From positions 1 through 64,000 of the forward strand of contig JAQWGN010000015.1 of NCBI GenBank assembly GCA_029238215.1: DNA of 64,000 nt, in the 5' to 3' direction. How positions within the stretch are numbered: the stretch's first letter is position 1; each line of letters opens with the position of its first letter. Under the pieces are notes generated by a model. It was given only the letters and a program-made list of their open reading frames with translations, made no database searches and was not told where the DNA came from. The position numbers were made by a program, and so were the translations under genes. Shown one piece after another: positions 33,783 to 43,101 of this stretch. The stretch is from Flavobacteriaceae bacterium (GTDB lineage: Bacteria > Bacteroidota > Bacteroidia > Flavobacteriales > Flavobacteriaceae).

Positions 33783-35948
33783 ATGGGTAAAAAAAAGAAA
33801 GTGCTTTCAATTCAAAAGAGTATTCTAAATATTTTAGAACAAAATCCCACTCAAAGTTTTACCTATAAACAGGTTGGCTCACGTTTAGGAATAAATGATC
33901 CTAGCGGCAGAAACCATATAATAAAAAGCCTTAAAAAACTTGAAGATATTAAACTTATAGAACAAGTAAAAAGGGGGAATTATCAGCTTACTCAAAAGAA
34001 GAAATATCACGAGGGTATTTTGGATTTATCAGGAAAAGGTATTGGATATATTATTTCAGAAGATTTTGAGAATGATATTGTGATTTCATCAAACCAACAC
34101 CATAAAGCTTTTGGTGGTGATACCGTTCAATTTTATGTTTACCCATCCCGAGGAAAGAGAAGACAAGAAGGAAAAATAACAGCAATTTTATCAAGGAAAA
34201 GAAAACAATTTGTTGGAACATTACAAAAGAAGAATAACACACTTTTCGTTAAAGTAAACCCAAGGATATCATCTACAGATTTTTATATTGATAAAGAGCC
34301 CGAAGTAGATACAAAAGATGGAGATCGTGTTTTGATAGAATTTACAGAATGGAATGAATCAAAATCACCTCAAGCAAAAATTCTTGAAGTTTTAGGTATT
34401 CCAGGTGAACTAGGAACAGAAATTCATACCATACTTGCTGAATATGGACTTCCATATAAATTTGATAATCATATAGAAGTAGAAGCAGAAAAAATTGAAA
34501 CTACTTTATCTACTAAAGAAATAGATAAACGTATGGATTATAGAGATGTATTAACATTTACTATTGACCCAACAGATGCAAAAGATTTGGATGATGCACT
34601 ATCGTTTAAAACTTTAGAAAATAATTTATTTGAGGTAGGTATTCATATTGCAGATGTATCACATTATGTAACACCAGGCTCTATTTTAGACGATGAAGCC
34701 TATCAACGAGCAACATCAGTTTATTTAGTAGACAGAGTAGTTCCTATGCTACCAGAAAAACTTTCAAATAAAGTTTGCTCTCTTCGTCCAAACGAAGAAA
34801 AATTTACATTTTCAGCTATTTTTACTTTAGATAAAGAGGGAAACGTACACAACCAAAAATTTGGAAGAACTGTTATAAACTCAAATTATAGATTTGCTTA
34901 TCACGAAGCTCAACATATAATTGAAACAGAAAAAGGAACTATTCCCACAGAGCTGTCTTTAACCAATAAGTCTTACACAGCAAGCGACGCTGTTGTTGAA
35001 GCAATATTACAATTAAACGATACAGCAAAAACACTTCGTAAAAAACGCATGCAAAGCGGTGCTATTTCATTTGATAAAGAAGAAGTTAAATTCAAACTAG
35101 ACAAAGAAAGTAATCCTACTGAAGTTTATGTGAAAACAAGTAAAGAAGCCAATAAACTTATAGAGGAATATATGTTACTTGCTAATAAAAAAGTATCAGA
35201 ATTTATAGCAAAACAAGACCCAAAAAAAACATTTGTATTTCGGGTTCATGACGAACCAGATGAAGAAAAATTAGACCAACTAAAAAATGTGATTGCAAGT
35301 TTTGGTTATTCTTTAAATTTAGCATCTCCAGAAACCACAGCACATTCCATAAATAAATTACTTAACGATATTCGTAATAAAAAGGAGCAAAACCTCATTG
35401 ATACACTTACTATTCGTACCATGAGCAAAGCAATTTATAGCACGAATAATATTGGTCATTACGGATTAGCATTTGAATATTATACCCATTTTACATCACC
35501 AATCCGTAGGTATCCAGATGTTGTTGCCCATAGACTACTACAACATTATTTGGATGAAAAAAAATCACCTCAGCAAGCCACTTATGAGTCTGTCATGAAA
35601 CACTGTTCTTCTATGGAGGTTTTAGCAACAAAAGCAGAACGAGATTCTATAAAGTTTATGCAAGTAAAATATATGGAAGAACGCATAGGTCAAGAATTTA
35701 TAGGGGTAATATCGGGAGTTGTTGAACGGGGTATTTATATAGAAATTGAAGAAAACAAATGCGAAGGCATGGCAAGACCTCAAGACATTTCTGGTGATTA
35801 TTATAGTTATAATGAAAGAGATTATTCTTTTGTTGGAGAAAAAACAAAGACAGTATTTCAACTAGGGGATCGTGTTCTTGTTGAAGTAACAGCAGCAGAC
35901 CCTATTAAAAGACACTTAGACTTTTTACTATTAAGACAGGCGGAATAA
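33783..35948 (+). CDS. rnr: Ribonuclease R
   Basis: 721 residues. An N-terminal winged-helix-like segment (about 1-65) precedes cold-shock domains. The RNB catalytic domain contains the acidic motif TIDPTDAKDLDDALSF and DVSHYVTPGSILDDEAYQRA. A C-terminal S1 domain (about 640-721) follows (GQEFIGVISGVVERGIYIEI). It degrades structured RNA from the 3' end. The gene is far more AT-rich than genes on either side: I count 14 and 17 G+C in the 60-base lines at 34501 and 34861. That suggests replacement from a more AT-rich relative or an isochore-like local shift. Confidence 0.95.
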   Translation: MGKKKKVLSIQKSILNILEQNPTQSFTYKQVGSRLGINDPSGRNHIIKSLKKLEDIKLIEQVKRGNYQLTQKKKYHEGILDLSGKGIGYIISEDFENDIVISSNQHHKAFGGDTVQFYVYPSRGKRRQEGKITAILSRKRKQFVGTLQKKNNTLFVKVNPRISSTDFYIDKEPEVDTKDGDRVLIEFTEWNESKSPQAKILEVLGIPGELGTEIHTILAEYGLPYKFDNHIEVEAEKIETTLSTKEIDKRMDYRDVLTFTIDPTDAKDLDDALSFKTLENNLFEVGIHIADVSHYVTPGSILDDEAYQRATSVYLVDRVVPMLPEKLSNKVCSLRPNEEKFTFSAIFTLDKEGNVHNQKFGRTVINSNYRFAYHEAQHIIETEKGTIPTELSLTNKSYTASDAVVEAILQLNDTAKTLRKKRMQSGAISFDKEEVKFKLDKESNPTEVYVKTSKEANKLIEEYMLLANKKVSEFIAKQDPKKTFVFRVHDEPDEEKLDQLKNVIASFGYSLNLASPETTAHSINKLLNDIRNKKEQNLIDTLTIRTMSKAIYSTNNIGHYGLAFEYYTHFTSPIRRYPDVVAHRLLQHYLDEKKSPQQATYESVMKHCSSMEVLATKAERDSIKFMQVKYMEERIGQEFIGVISGVVERGIYIEIEENKCEGMARPQDISGDYYSYNERDYSFVGEKTKTVFQLGDRVLVEVTAADPIKRHLDFLLLRQAE

Positions 35949-35952
35949 TTAT

Positions 35953-35960
35953 TATATTTG
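35953..35960 (+). promoter_or_regulatory. -7 promoter element of the GIN-domain gene
   Basis: TATATTTG matches TAnnTTTG exactly, 15 bases before the ATG at 35976. The TTG inside it could be read as a start codon (35958), but its role in the promoter makes the ATG more likely. Confidence 0.5.
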
Positions 35961-35975
35961 ATAAACTCTTATTCA

Positions 35976-36665
35976 ATGCGCCTAATTTTTTTTCTTCTCT
36001 TTTCAACTTATTTTCTACAGGCACAAGCCATACGCTTAGGTCAATTTGATGAAATAAAGGTTTTTGACGGACTTCGCGTAACAATCATTCCATCTGAAGT
36101 AGATTCTTTGGTAGTTGAAGGAGAAAACAAAGAATATCTTTCAGTAAAAAACAAAAATGGCCGCCTTTATTTGCGGTTGAAACTCAACAAAAAACTCAGT
36201 GGTTTTAATACATCAATTGCTCTTTTTACATCAAACACACTCGAGCTTATAGATGCAAATGAAGGATCTTTTGTTTCTTGTCAAGATGTTTTATTTCAGT
36301 CAAGCATTGTTTTAAAAACACAAGAAGGCGCAGAAATAGACGCCCTTCTTGACGTGCAGAAAGTTTCTACTAAAACCATTTCTGGCGGCATTGTAAATCT
36401 AAAAGGCGCAGCAGTTACTCAATACCATCGTTTAAGCGCAGGAGGGGTTGTTAACGGGGCTTCCCTTGATTCAGAACAAGCAACTGTAAAAGTTAAGGCG
36501 GGAGGAAAAGCCGCTATTAAAGCTTCTGAGCTTGTTGAAGCAACGGTTTCTTTTGGAGGTAATATTCAAATTTACGGAGAACCAAAAAAAATAATTAAAA
36601 AAGTAGCTGTTGGAGGCTCAATTGATATTATTGAAACTGTAGCTGAAATAAAAAAAAATGAGTGA
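35976..36665 (+). CDS. Secreted GIN-domain (DUF2807) protein
   Basis: 229 residues from the ATG at 35976. A signal peptide (MRLIFFLLFSTYFLQAQ) is followed by a parallel beta-helix-like repeat protein: LGQFDEIKVFDGLRVTI at the start and alternating S/G/V-rich strands (VNLKGAAVT, KAGGKAAIKASELVEA, GGNIQIYGEPKKI), as in the putative auto-transporter adhesin head family. It is probably exported or surface-exposed; its role is unknown. It overlaps the lysE gene by eight bases. Confidence 0.8.
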   Translation: MRLIFFLLFSTYFLQAQAIRLGQFDEIKVFDGLRVTIIPSEVDSLVVEGENKEYLSVKNKNGRLYLRLKLNKKLSGFNTSIALFTSNTLELIDANEGSFVSCQDVLFQSSIVLKTQEGAEIDALLDVQKVSTKTISGGIVNLKGAAVTQYHRLSAGGVVNGASLDSEQATVKVKAGGKAAIKASELVEATVSFGGNIQIYGEPKKIIKKVAVGGSIDIIETVAEIKKNE

Positions 36666-37329
36666 ATTTGTAACAGCACTTCCTTTCTCGCTGCTACTTG
36701 CTATTTCTACAGGCCCTGTTTTTTTTGTAATTATTGAAACAAGCATTTCGAATGGAATTAAACGTGCTCTATGTGTTGATTTTGGTGCAATTCTAGCCGA
36801 CATTGTTTTTATACTTATTGCTTCATTTGGAGCCACGGCAGTTCTTCAACAACTAGAAGGGAATCCACGATGGTACTTATTAGGTGGTGTTGTTTTGTTT
36901 ATGTATGGGATTACCTCTTTTGCTCGAACGAATAAAAATAAAAATCAACTTGTTTTTCATTCTGAAGAGTTACCCCAAGGAAACTTCTTTTTTTATATAG
37001 GAAAAGGGTTTTTACTTAATATTATTAATATAGGAACGTTTCTTTTTTGGCTTGGACTAACCGTTGTTTTTGGCACAAAGTTTTCTATGGATGATGGTAA
37101 AATGAATCGTTTTTTTCTTTTTATAATACTTGGTTATTTAGCTATTGACATACTTAAGATGTACCTAGCGAAACAATTAAAAAACAAACTAACGCCGATT
37201 GTTATTTACAAACTAAAACAAAGCGTTCACGTTATTTTAATATTTTTTGGACTCGTGTTTGTGTTTCAAGGAACCTTTCCAAATCAAAAAGAAATAGCTT
37301 TAATGTGGTGGGAACAACACTGGAAGTAG
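36658..37329 (+). CDS. LysE/RhtB-type exporter
   Basis: 223 residues with six hydrophobic segments (about 6-28, 37-60, 67-85, 115-136, 152-170, 186-205). The N-terminal LLLAISTGPVFFVIIETSISNGIKRAL matches the LysE translocator signature, in which the conserved GP precedes the first loop. It probably exports amino acids or similar metabolites. Its stop codon ends one base before the 3' end of the convergent tRNA-Cys gene. Confidence 0.85.
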   Translation: MSEFVTALPFSLLLAISTGPVFFVIIETSISNGIKRALCVDFGAILADIVFILIASFGATAVLQQLEGNPRWYLLGGVVLFMYGITSFARTNKNKNQLVFHSEELPQGNFFFYIGKGFLLNIINIGTFLFWLGLTVVFGTKFSMDDGKMNRFFLFIILGYLAIDILKMYLAKQLKNKLTPIVIYKLKQSVHVILIFFGLVFVFQGTFPNQKEIALMWWEQHWK

Positions 37330-37400
37330 AGGCACCGAGCGGATTCGAACCGCTGTACAAGCTTTTGCAGAGCTCTGCCTAGCCACTCGGCCACGGTGCC
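37330..37400 (-). tRNA. tRNA-Cys (GCA)
   Basis: The minus strand folds as a cloverleaf with acceptor GGCACCG/CGGTGCC, anticodon loop CTGCAAA (anticodon GCA), T loop GGTTCGAATCC and discriminator U73, which is characteristic of tRNA-Cys. The CCA end is not encoded. It lies directly against the lysE stop codon. Confidence 0.93.
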
Positions 37401-37481
37401 ATTAGGAATGCAAAAGTAGTGCTTTTTGTTGTTTCAATGTTACAGAAAAAAAGGAACCACTTTATTTAAATATCAAACCCC

Positions 37482-37838
37482 TTAACGTTGTTGGTGTATC
37501 TCTACAGCCACTGACTGCACGTGCTCCCCTATGGGAGGATTTATCTTTGCCACTTTTACGGTAGCATTTTCAACCAAAGGCACTTCATTAAAAATGCGCT
37601 TAAGTATTCTTTTAGCCACATGCTCCAAAAGTTTTGAAGGAACATTCATTTCTTCACGCACAAACGCACACAACAACACATAGTCTACCGTATCTTTTAA
37701 ATCGTCCGATGCCGCAGAAGGCTGTAAGTTTGCCGACACACTCAAATCTACCCGATAATCACTACCAATAAGCGTTTCCTCAGGTAAACAACCGTGATAG
37801 GCATACACTTGAATATTTTCTACATATACTTTTCCCAT
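37482..37838 (-). CDS. folB: Dihydroneopterin aldolase
   Basis: 118 residues. Folate pathway aldolase that converts dihydroneopterin to hydroxymethyl-dihydropterin and glycolaldehyde. VYAYHGCLPEETLIG holds the conserved Tyr and Glu, and VKVAKINPPI the catalytic Lys. A -7 element TATCTTTG (37853-37846) lies seven bases before the ATG. Confidence 0.93.
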   Translation of the reverse strand: MGKVYVENIQVYAYHGCLPEETLIGSDYRVDLSVSANLQPSAASDDLKDTVDYVLLCAFVREEMNVPSKLLEHVAKRILKRIFNEVPLVENATVKVAKINPPIGEHVQSVAVEIHQQR

Positions 37839-37885
37839 AGGTTGTCAAAGATAAAAACTTAATCTGTTGAGTTAGCCTAAATAAT

Positions 37886-37893
37886 TACCTTTG
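37886..37893 (+). promoter_or_regulatory. -7 promoter element of glnS
   Basis: TACCTTTG matches TAnnTTTG exactly, 17 bases before the glnS ATG. Confidence 0.5.
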
Positions 37894-37910
37894 CGCAAAT
37901 CAATTTTCTG

Positions 37911-39911
37911 ATGAGCGAAACGCACAGCAAACATTTTATAGAACATCTTATAGATGAAGACCTTTTACAAGGCCTGAGCCCTAAGGATTTGCGTTTTCGT
38001 TTTCCACCAGAACCAAACGGGTATTTACACATTGGTCATGTAAAAGCAATATGCCTAAATTTTGAATTAGGTAAACGATATAACGCACCAGTTAATTTAA
38101 GATTTGATGACACCAACCCTGCGAAGGAAGAGCAACATTTTGTTGATGCTATTAAAAAGGACGTTTTGTGGCTTGGATATCAATGGGATAAGGAGTGTTA
38201 TGCTTCTGATTATTTTGAACAACTTTACAACTGGGCAATTTTGCTTATTCAACAAGGAAAGGCATATGTTGACCCACAATCTCCTGAACAAATTGCTGAA
38301 CAAAAAGGGACACCCACTAATCCTGGTATAGATAGTCCCTACCGCAATCAACCTATTGAAGAATCATTGCGGATATTCAAGGAAATGAAAGCAGGCAAGC
38401 ACAAAGACGGTGCTTTTACACTTCGTTTTAAAGGCGATATGAGCGCACCCAACATGCTTCTTCGCGATCCAGTGATGTATCGAATTTTAAAAAGAGCCCA
38501 CCACAGAACAAAAGAGGACTGGTGTATATACCCAATGTACGATTGGGCACACGGCCAATCTGATTTTGTGGAACAAATTTCACATTCACTTTGCACCCTA
38601 GAATTTAAACCGCATCGTGATTTATATGAAGCTTTTTTAGATTCGCTTACACTCAAAGGACTTCGCCCAAAACAACGCGAATTTGCTCGTCTTAACTTAA
38701 ATTATACCATTACAAGTAAACGCAAACTGCAGCGCCTTGTTGAAACAGGAAAAGTTACTGGTTGGGATGATCCAAGGATGCCTACAATTAGCGGATTAAG
38801 GCGTCGCGGTTATACCCCTGCATCGCTTCGCAAATTTGCAGAGACCGTGGGTATTGCAAAAAGAGAAAACATTATCGACGCGTCACTATTGGAGTTTTGC
38901 GCAAGAGAAGATTTAAACAAAATAGCCACTCGAGCCATGGCTGTATTACATCCACTAAAAGTAGTTATTACAAATTATCCCGAAGGACAAACAGAACAGT
39001 TAGAAACGGATAATAACCCAGAAGATGAATCAGCAGGATCTAGGAAGATCCCTTTTGGAAAAACACTACTTATAGAGAAAGAAGATTTCTTAGAACATCC
39101 AAACAATAAGTTTTTTCGCCTGACGATTGGAGGCGAGGTTCGACTAAAAAGCGCATATATTATTAAAGCAGATCGTATTGATAAGGATGAAAACGGCAAT
39201 CCTTCCACCGTATATTGTACCTATGATCCAAAAAGCCTTAGCGGCAGCGGCTCCATGGAAAGCCAACGTAGAGTAAAAGCTACTATTCATTGGGTTTCCT
39301 ATGAACATGCACAACCAATTGAGGTTCGTGATTACGACCGTCTTTTTAAAGTGCCTAGTCCAGACGGCGACAAGGAAGTTGATTTCATGAGTCATTTAAA
39401 TGAGGATTCTTTTACTATTGAAACAGCATATGCAGAGCCGATGTTGGCAGAAGCAAACCCAGGAGCGCATGTTCAATTTCAACGCCTTGGATATTTTATT
39501 TGTGACCAAGATAGCACCGCTACCAAAAGAGTATTTAATAAAACAGTTGCGCTACGAGATACTTGGTCTAAACAACAACAACCAAAGGCTACGCTGCCGA
39601 AGCAACAAGACAAACCAATGGATATCCTCCGTAGAGTTGGTAAAAAGTACACGAACCTTTCTGAAGATAAACAGAAGGATGCTAGAGCTCAAATCGAAGC
39701 CCTTTCCTCGAGCATATCTTTAGAAGAATTAACACCACTTTTTAATACCGCAGCAAAAAAAATAGGTACTCGTATAGCCGTTGTTTTTGTTTTAAATCAA
39801 CTCTTATTGTCTGGTACTAAACAAACGGAAGAAATGACAGCTTTTATTACAAAAGCCAAAGAAGATAACAACCAATTATTAGCAACGTATGCACAAGAGA
39901 TTTCTTTATAG
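37911..39911 (+). CDS. glnS: Glutamine-tRNA ligase with C-terminal extension
   Basis: 666 residues against about 554 in E. coli. The class I signatures are FPPEPNGYLHIGHVKAI (HIGH) and TITSKRKLQRLV (KMSKS equivalent). The DDTNP motif follows in the Rossmann domain and the beta-barrel anticodon domains extend to about residue 565. The final 100 residues (DILRRVGKKY onward) form an additional helical domain ending DNNQLLATYAQEI. Its position suggests a tRNA-binding appendix of the kind found as YqeY-like domains in some GlnRS, but I cannot confirm homology. The DUF2490 gene overlaps the end by 23 bases. Confidence 0.95.
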   Translation: MSETHSKHFIEHLIDEDLLQGLSPKDLRFRFPPEPNGYLHIGHVKAICLNFELGKRYNAPVNLRFDDTNPAKEEQHFVDAIKKDVLWLGYQWDKECYASDYFEQLYNWAILLIQQGKAYVDPQSPEQIAEQKGTPTNPGIDSPYRNQPIEESLRIFKEMKAGKHKDGAFTLRFKGDMSAPNMLLRDPVMYRILKRAHHRTKEDWCIYPMYDWAHGQSDFVEQISHSLCTLEFKPHRDLYEAFLDSLTLKGLRPKQREFARLNLNYTITSKRKLQRLVETGKVTGWDDPRMPTISGLRRRGYTPASLRKFAETVGIAKRENIIDASLLEFCAREDLNKIATRAMAVLHPLKVVITNYPEGQTEQLETDNNPEDESAGSRKIPFGKTLLIEKEDFLEHPNNKFFRLTIGGEVRLKSAYIIKADRIDKDENGNPSTVYCTYDPKSLSGSGSMESQRRVKATIHWVSYEHAQPIEVRDYDRLFKVPSPDGDKEVDFMSHLNEDSFTIETAYAEPMLAEANPGAHVQFQRLGYFICDQDSTATKRVFNKTVALRDTWSKQQQPKATLPKQQDKPMDILRRVGKKYTNLSEDKQKDARAQIEALSSSISLEELTPLFNTAAKKIGTRIAVVFVLNQLLLSGTKQTEEMTAFITKAKEDNNQLLATYAQEISL

Positions 39912-40503
39912 CGCCTTACTTTTTTGTTCATTAACCACAGCAATAGTTCATTCCCAAAATGAAACAGGCTCTTGGCTTATTTACAAGAATAAACTTCCCC
40001 TAAACGAAAAAACGAGTATCAATACTCAATATCAATTAAGGAGTTTTACCCTTGATTTTTCTGAAGACCAAACCCTTGTTACAGCAGGATTAAATCATGT
40101 TTTGATTCCAAATTTTTCTATTGCTGCTGGATACAGAAGGCTTAGTACGAGTACGTTTTTAGAAAACGGCATGTATCAAAAGCTGTCATTAAGCTCGACC
40201 TTTGGCGCACTTAAGCTTACCAATACCTTTATGCTTGAAGAACGCTGGATTGATGATGATTTTGCTCTGCGTTATCGAGTAGGTTTTTCTTTACTTATTC
40301 CTATAGCCTCTCAGACGGCTGTTATTGTTTCTGAAGAAGCATTTTTACAAAACACGGGCACAAGTTTTAACCAAAACAGGGTTGCTATTAAACTTGCTCA
40401 TACAGTATCAAAAAAAATTCAATTTACCACAGGCATTATGCATTGGCAATTTAGCAACCTCAAACGCTGGGTTCTTTTGGCCACCCTAAGTCATACGCTA
40501 TAA
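39889..40503 (+). CDS. DUF2490 outer-membrane beta-barrel protein
   Basis: 204 residues. Signal peptide 1-22 (ending AIVHSQ) followed by alternating amphipathic strands (TGSWLIYKNKLPL, NTQYQLRSFTLD, IAAGYRRLS, LEERWIDDDFALRYRVGFSL, ITGIMHWQF-like segments) as in DUF2490, a Bacteroidota family predicted to form a beta-barrel. The function is unknown. It starts inside glnS and is probably translated by coupling. Confidence 0.78.
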   Translation: MHKRFLYSALLFCSLTTAIVHSQNETGSWLIYKNKLPLNEKTSINTQYQLRSFTLDFSEDQTLVTAGLNHVLIPNFSIAAGYRRLSTSTFLENGMYQKLSLSSTFGALKLTNTFMLEERWIDDDFALRYRVGFSLLIPIASQTAVIVSEEAFLQNTGTSFNQNRVAIKLAHTVSKKIQFTTGIMHWQFSNLKRWVLLATLSHTL

Positions 40504-40532
40504 AAAAACCCGCCACATATTTAGTGGCGGGT
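40502..40532 (-). terminator. Terminator of the SPFH gene, probably shared
   Basis: ACCCGCCAC (40508-40516) pairs with GTGGCGGGT (40524-40532) around a seven-base loop, and a U-run follows on the minus strand. The hairpin lies between convergent genes and may also stop the glnS-DUF2490 transcript. Confidence 0.88.
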
Positions 40533-40559
40533 CTAAACTATATTTTTTAAGCCTTAATT

Positions 40560-41486
40560 TTATTTACCTTCTGAGGAGGCTTTGTTTTTCATCGCCTCAC
40601 CTATTTGATTACTAGCCGTAAAGGAAGCTACCATATTATTTAACATTTCAGATCCAGCTTGCGGCGAATTGGGCAATAAAATAAGGTTACTGTTTGTTTC
40701 TCCACCAATAGATTGTAGCGTGTCGTAGTGTTGCGTTACTACTATAAGGGCAGAAGCCTCTTGAGAGTTGATACCGACTTTATTTAACACTTCAACCGAT
40801 TCTTCAAGCCCTCTAGCAATTTCCCTACGCTGATCGGCGATACCTTGACCCTGTAGACGCTTAGACTCTGCTTCTGCAATTGCTTTTTCTACAATTAATA
40901 TTCGCGCAGCATCTCCTTCATATTGTGCAGCAATTTTCTCTCTTTCTGCAGCATTAATTCGGTTCATCGCTTCTTTTACCTGTAAGTCGGGATCTATATC
41001 AGTCACAAGAGTTTTAATAATATCATAGCCATAGTTTATCATAGCGTCGTTTAATTCCCCTTTTACCGCAATTGCAATATCATCCTTACGTTCAAAAACA
41101 TCATCCAAGCGCATTTTAGGCACTTCTGCTCGCACTACGTCAAAAACATAAGAGGTAATTTGGTCGTGCGGATAATCGAGCTTGTAAAAGGCATCATAAA
41201 CTTTTTCCTTGATAACCATGTACTGTACAGAAACTTTAAGTTTTACAAAAACATCATCCTTTGTTTTGGTTTCAACAATAACATCAAGTTGCTGGATTTT
41301 TAAACTAAGCCGCCCCGCAATACGGTCAACGACAGGAATACGCATTTGAAAACCCGATTGACGGATGCTTTGAAAACGACCAAAACGCTCAACAATCGCT
41401 GCCGACTGTTGTTTTACAATAAAGATTGCCGATGACACAAAAAGGACAGCAAAAAAAGCAAAAAGAATATTCAATAGAAACCCCAT
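40560..41486 (-). CDS. SPFH/band-7 (stomatin-like) membrane protein
   Basis: 308 residues. An N-terminal hydrophobic anchor (about 4-24) precedes the SPFH domain (VKQQSAAIVERFGRFQSIRQSGF and VVETKTKDDVFVKLKVSVQYM). A long charged helix (AAEREKIAAQYEGDAARI, IAEAESKRLQGQG) and a C-terminal tail with NLILLPNS follow. It should form ring-like assemblies in the inner membrane and organise proteases or lipids. It is monocistronic, next to gltX. Confidence 0.9.
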   Translation of the reverse strand: MGFLLNILFAFFAVLFVSSAIFIVKQQSAAIVERFGRFQSIRQSGFQMRIPVVDRIAGRLSLKIQQLDVIVETKTKDDVFVKLKVSVQYMVIKEKVYDAFYKLDYPHDQITSYVFDVVRAEVPKMRLDDVFERKDDIAIAVKGELNDAMINYGYDIIKTLVTDIDPDLQVKEAMNRINAAEREKIAAQYEGDAARILIVEKAIAEAESKRLQGQGIADQRREIARGLEESVEVLNKVGINSQEASALIVVTQHYDTLQSIGGETNSNLILLPNSPQAGSEMLNNMVASFTASNQIGEAMKNKASSEGK

Positions 41487-41522
41487 AGTTTATAGATTTA
41501 AGATAATTTTAAATGTAGTAAT

Positions 41523-43031
41523 TTATCGCTTAAGTTTGGTTAAAGCCGTGTTAATTCTTGCGACACTTTCTTTCTTTCCAATGGCATTGCAAATTTCAAA
41601 AACATCGGGCCCACGCATCGAACCCACTAGGGCTAACCTAAGGGGCGCCATTAGCGCACCAATACGAACCCCCTTGTTTTCAGCCCATTCTTTTACTTCC
41701 TTGCCTAGCGCATCAGCGGAAGTGCGTTCACTTTTTTGAAGCACTTCAACAACTCCGCTTAGAATAAGCGGTGTTTCTTCTTTCCATTGTTTTTTCACAG
41801 CCTTTTCATCGTAACTTTTAGGGGCTTCAAAAAACAAGCTTGCTTCGTCCCAGAGATCTGTTAATAGCGTAATCCTGTTTCTAATTAGACCCGACACTAC
41901 TTCAAGAGAGACGGTGTTTTCATTTAAATTTTTTGTTGTCAGCACCTCTTTTAATAAGTGCACTAATTCTGGAATAGGAAGTAGATGTGCATATTGCTGA
42001 TTAAACCATTTACAGCGTTCGGGATCAAAACGCCCTCCAGATTTTGTGATATTGTTCAAGGAAAATGAACGGATAAGTTCATCCATTGTAAACAGCTCTT
42101 TTTCTCCTCCAGGACTCCAGCCTAGAAGCGCTAAATAGTTTATAAGCGCTTCTGGAATATATCCAGCTTCTTTAAACCCCAATGTAGCCTTCCCCCAGTT
42201 TAAAGGAAACACTGGAAAGCCAAGCGCATCTCCATCCCGTTTTGATAATTTCCCTTTTCCTGATGGTTTTAGGATTAATGGCACATGTGCAAACACAGGC
42301 GCCACCCACCCAAATGCTTTATATAGCAGAACATGCAACGGCATTGAGGGAAGCCATTCTTCTCCTCTTATAACATGCGTTATTTCCATTAGATGATCAT
42401 CAACGATGTTTGCAAAATGATATGTAGGCATTCCATCCTGTTTGAGGAGAATTTTATCATCTAAAAGAGATTTATCAACTGTTATTTCTCCTCGAACAGT
42501 ATCTTGTAGTGTAATGTTTTCTTCTTCTCCTGAAGTATGTGTTTTAAAACGCACCACATACGGAGTTTTATTTTTAACCAGCGACTCACATGCTTCTTTA
42601 CTTAGGCTAAGGCTGTTTCGTAAGCCCTGACGGTTTTTCCAGTTGTAGGTAAAAGTCTCGCCGCGCAATTCTGCTTCTTTTCTTAACGCCTGTAATTCAT
42701 CAGGAGTATCAAACGCCATATAAGCCTTTTCACTACTTAAAATAATTTTTATGTTGTTGATATACAGCTCTTTACGCTCACTTTGTCGGTACGGCCCATG
42801 CCTTTCTACAATTCCAGGACCTTCATCTGGCTCAATCCCCAGCCACCTTAAAGAGTTTACGATGTAGTTTTCAGCTTCTTTAACATAGCGCTCTTGATCG
42901 GTGTCCTCAATACGCAATATGAATGTACCGTTGTTCTTCTTTGCATACAAATAGTTGTACAAGGCGGTGCGTACACCACCTATATGAAGCGGCCCTGTAG
43001 GGCTTGGAGCAAAACGTACACGAACAGACAT
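41523..43031 (-). CDS. gltX: Glutamate-tRNA ligase
   Basis: 502 residues. RFAPSPTGPLHIGGVRTALYN carries the HIGH motif, FILRIEDTDQERYV follows, and KGKLSKRDGDALG is the KMSKS equivalent. It charges tRNA-Glu. A minus-strand -7 element TATATTTG (43052-43045) lies 13 bases before the ATG and faces the divergent ybeY promoter. Confidence 0.96.
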   Translation of the reverse strand: MSVRVRFAPSPTGPLHIGGVRTALYNYLYAKKNNGTFILRIEDTDQERYVKEAENYIVNSLRWLGIEPDEGPGIVERHGPYRQSERKELYINNIKIILSSEKAYMAFDTPDELQALRKEAELRGETFTYNWKNRQGLRNSLSLSKEACESLVKNKTPYVVRFKTHTSGEEENITLQDTVRGEITVDKSLLDDKILLKQDGMPTYHFANIVDDHLMEITHVIRGEEWLPSMPLHVLLYKAFGWVAPVFAHVPLILKPSGKGKLSKRDGDALGFPVFPLNWGKATLGFKEAGYIPEALINYLALLGWSPGGEKELFTMDELIRSFSLNNITKSGGRFDPERCKWFNQQYAHLLPIPELVHLLKEVLTTKNLNENTVSLEVVSGLIRNRITLLTDLWDEASLFFEAPKSYDEKAVKKQWKEETPLILSGVVEVLQKSERTSADALGKEVKEWAENKGVRIGALMAPLRLALVGSMRGPDVFEICNAIGKKESVARINTALTKLKR

Positions 43032-43089
43032 AATTTATTTTGTTCAAATATACAATCCATTGGTCGCATCTTATACGTGTCTAAATGAA

Positions 43090-43097
43090 TATATTTG
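43090..43097 (+). promoter_or_regulatory. -7 promoter element of ybeY, four bases from the start codon
   Basis: TATATTTG matches TAnnTTTG exactly. Only four bases separate it from the ATG at 43102, so the transcript is predicted to be leaderless. A TTG lies at 43060-43062, farther than usual. Confidence 0.5.
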
Positions 43098-43101
43098 CGT
43101 G

